From: an uncultured Cellvibrio sp.
GTDB lineage: Bacteria > Pseudomonadota > Gammaproteobacteria > Pseudomonadales > Cellvibrionaceae
Direction: 5' to 3'
Length of the DNA stretch: 6,219 nucleotides
NCBI GenBank assembly: GCA_946886255.1
Contig: CAMPIG010000292.1
Coordinates: 1 to 6,219 of the forward strand
Positions 5,592 through 6,219 of this stretch are shown here, piece by piece (positions within the stretch are counted from its first letter, which is position 1; the number at the start of each line of letters is the position of its first letter). The notes beneath the pieces were generated by a model. The model saw only the letters and a list, made by a program, of their open reading frames with translations. It had not been told where the DNA came from and did no database searches. Both the position numbers and the translations under genes were made by a program.

Positions 5592-6152
5592 TTAAGAAAG
5601 CTTGCTGAGTCGCTGCTCGATAACTTTTTGGATGCTTTTTCGCTCCAGCTCCGAATGCTCTATCAAACGATCAAGGTGTATGGCATGCAAATGCAAACAT
5701 GGGGTCGATGCGTCCAGCTCTCGCAAATCGCCTTTCATTAATACCGGTAAAAATGGTTTATTAGCTGGCAGCTGTTGCCTGACCACACGTAATCCCATCT
5801 GCAAGGGAACATTTTTTAACTTGCTCAGACCACCGCGGAACGGAATCGAGAGAAACAAGGCGGGTTTGCCCTGATGCATCCCGGGAATAATATTCAACCC
5901 TGTGGCAGTCACTGATTCTGACGGGATACCATTAAAGGTATCATGGGGAGCATAGGGATTTGGCAGAATGACCAATTTGCGGTCTTCTTCTTTTGGGAAA
6001 AAAATATTGTAATTGGTATACAGCTGTTCAACCGAGCCCGAAAAAACACACAGCCGATTTTCAAACCCCATAACAAAATCAATAGCCCGTTGTCGCTGGT
6101 TAAAGGCTTCCAGATCCCATACGAGGTCTTTATTATCGTTCGCGATACTCAC
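5592..6152 (-). CDS. Conserved-looking protein of unknown function
   Basis: I do not recognise this protein. It has about 186 residues, no signal peptide and no membrane segment, so it is probably cytoplasmic. Visible features (numbered from the upstream ATG) are an N-terminal acidic/aromatic segment (DLVWDLEAFNQRQRAIDFVMGFENR) and a central hydrophobic beta-like stretch (KPALFLSIPFRGGL, 98-111). A His/Cys-rich patch, CLHLHAIHLDRLIEH, lies at 154-168, and a charged C-terminal helix ends the chain. The patch could bind a metal, but that is only a guess. Start choice: AGGGG (6159-6163) directly abuts ATG-6158, too close for use, but is 6 nt before GTG-6152, two codons on. I therefore prefer GTG. 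It shares the perfect terminator with the convergent TonB-family gene. Confidence 0.8.
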   Translation of the reverse strand: MSIANDNKDLVWDLEAFNQRQRAIDFVMGFENRLCVFSGSVEQLYTNYNIFFPKEEDRKLVILPNPYAPHDTFNGIPSESVTATGLNIIPGMHQGKPALFLSIPFRGGLSKLKNVPLQMGLRVVRQQLPANKPFLPVLMKGDLRELDASTPCLHLHAIHLDRLIEHSELERKSIQKVIEQRLSKLS

Positions 6153-6158
6153 ATGCAT

Positions 6159-6163
6159 CCCCT
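6159..6163 (-). promoter_or_regulatory. Shine-Dalgarno sequence that decides the start of the unknown gene
   Basis: AGGGG on the minus strand touches the first in-frame ATG (6158) but stands 6 nt before the in-frame GTG at 6152. Normal spacing favours the GTG. Confidence 0.6.
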
Positions 6164-6219
6164 GTAGACATAAATTAGCGGGGCTACATCAACCAACGCC
6201 CTTTCGCCGAAGTGTGATG

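Overview
The window looks like chromosomal DNA from a gammaproteobacterium. The protein set is most like that of the Cellvibrio/Saccharophagus group or of Pseudomonas relatives: a lysine/alanine-rich histone H1-like protein, a YcgR-type PilZ protein, a TonB-family protein carrying a chalcone-isomerase-like domain, and a Pol IV gene behind a canonical CTG-N10-CAG LexA box. This placement is inferred from family resemblance. No tRNA, rRNA, CRISPR array, insertion sequence or integrase was seen.

Layout from left to right. (1) Positions 1-741, minus strand: the N-terminal part of DNA polymerase IV (dinB), cut by the window edge and preceded by a near-perfect SOS box inside its likely promoter. 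(2) About 816-1527: a long AT-rich non-coding stretch ending in two inverted repeats and a ladder of A/T tracts spaced 10-12 bp, which predicts curved DNA just upstream of (3) a plus-strand H1-like nucleoid protein gene (1528-2382). (4) A bidirectional hairpin terminator shared with the convergent minus-strand PilZ gene (2480-3160). (5) A minus-strand cyclic-nucleotide-binding (CNB) domain gene (3324-4013) lies upstream of the PilZ gene in the same direction, with a 163-bp gap holding two 6-5-6 inverted repeats and a candidate promoter. (6) A divergent intergenic region (4014-4376) leads into (7) a plus-strand gene (4377-5543) whose product joins a signal peptide, a chalcone-isomerase-like domain, a long Pro/Lys/Glu-rich linker and a TonB C-terminal domain. 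(8) A second bidirectional terminator with 12-bp arms separates it from (9) a convergent minus-strand gene of unknown function (5592-6152/6158).

The genes do not form one pathway. The most coherent pairing is the CNB and PilZ genes, which carry recognisable binding motifs for a cyclic mononucleotide and for c-di-GMP respectively. The most unusual single protein is the chalcone-isomerase-like/TonB fusion. The strongest regulatory signals are the LexA box and the phased A-tracts in front of the H1-like gene. Nothing here forces the claim of a wholly new multi-gene system.
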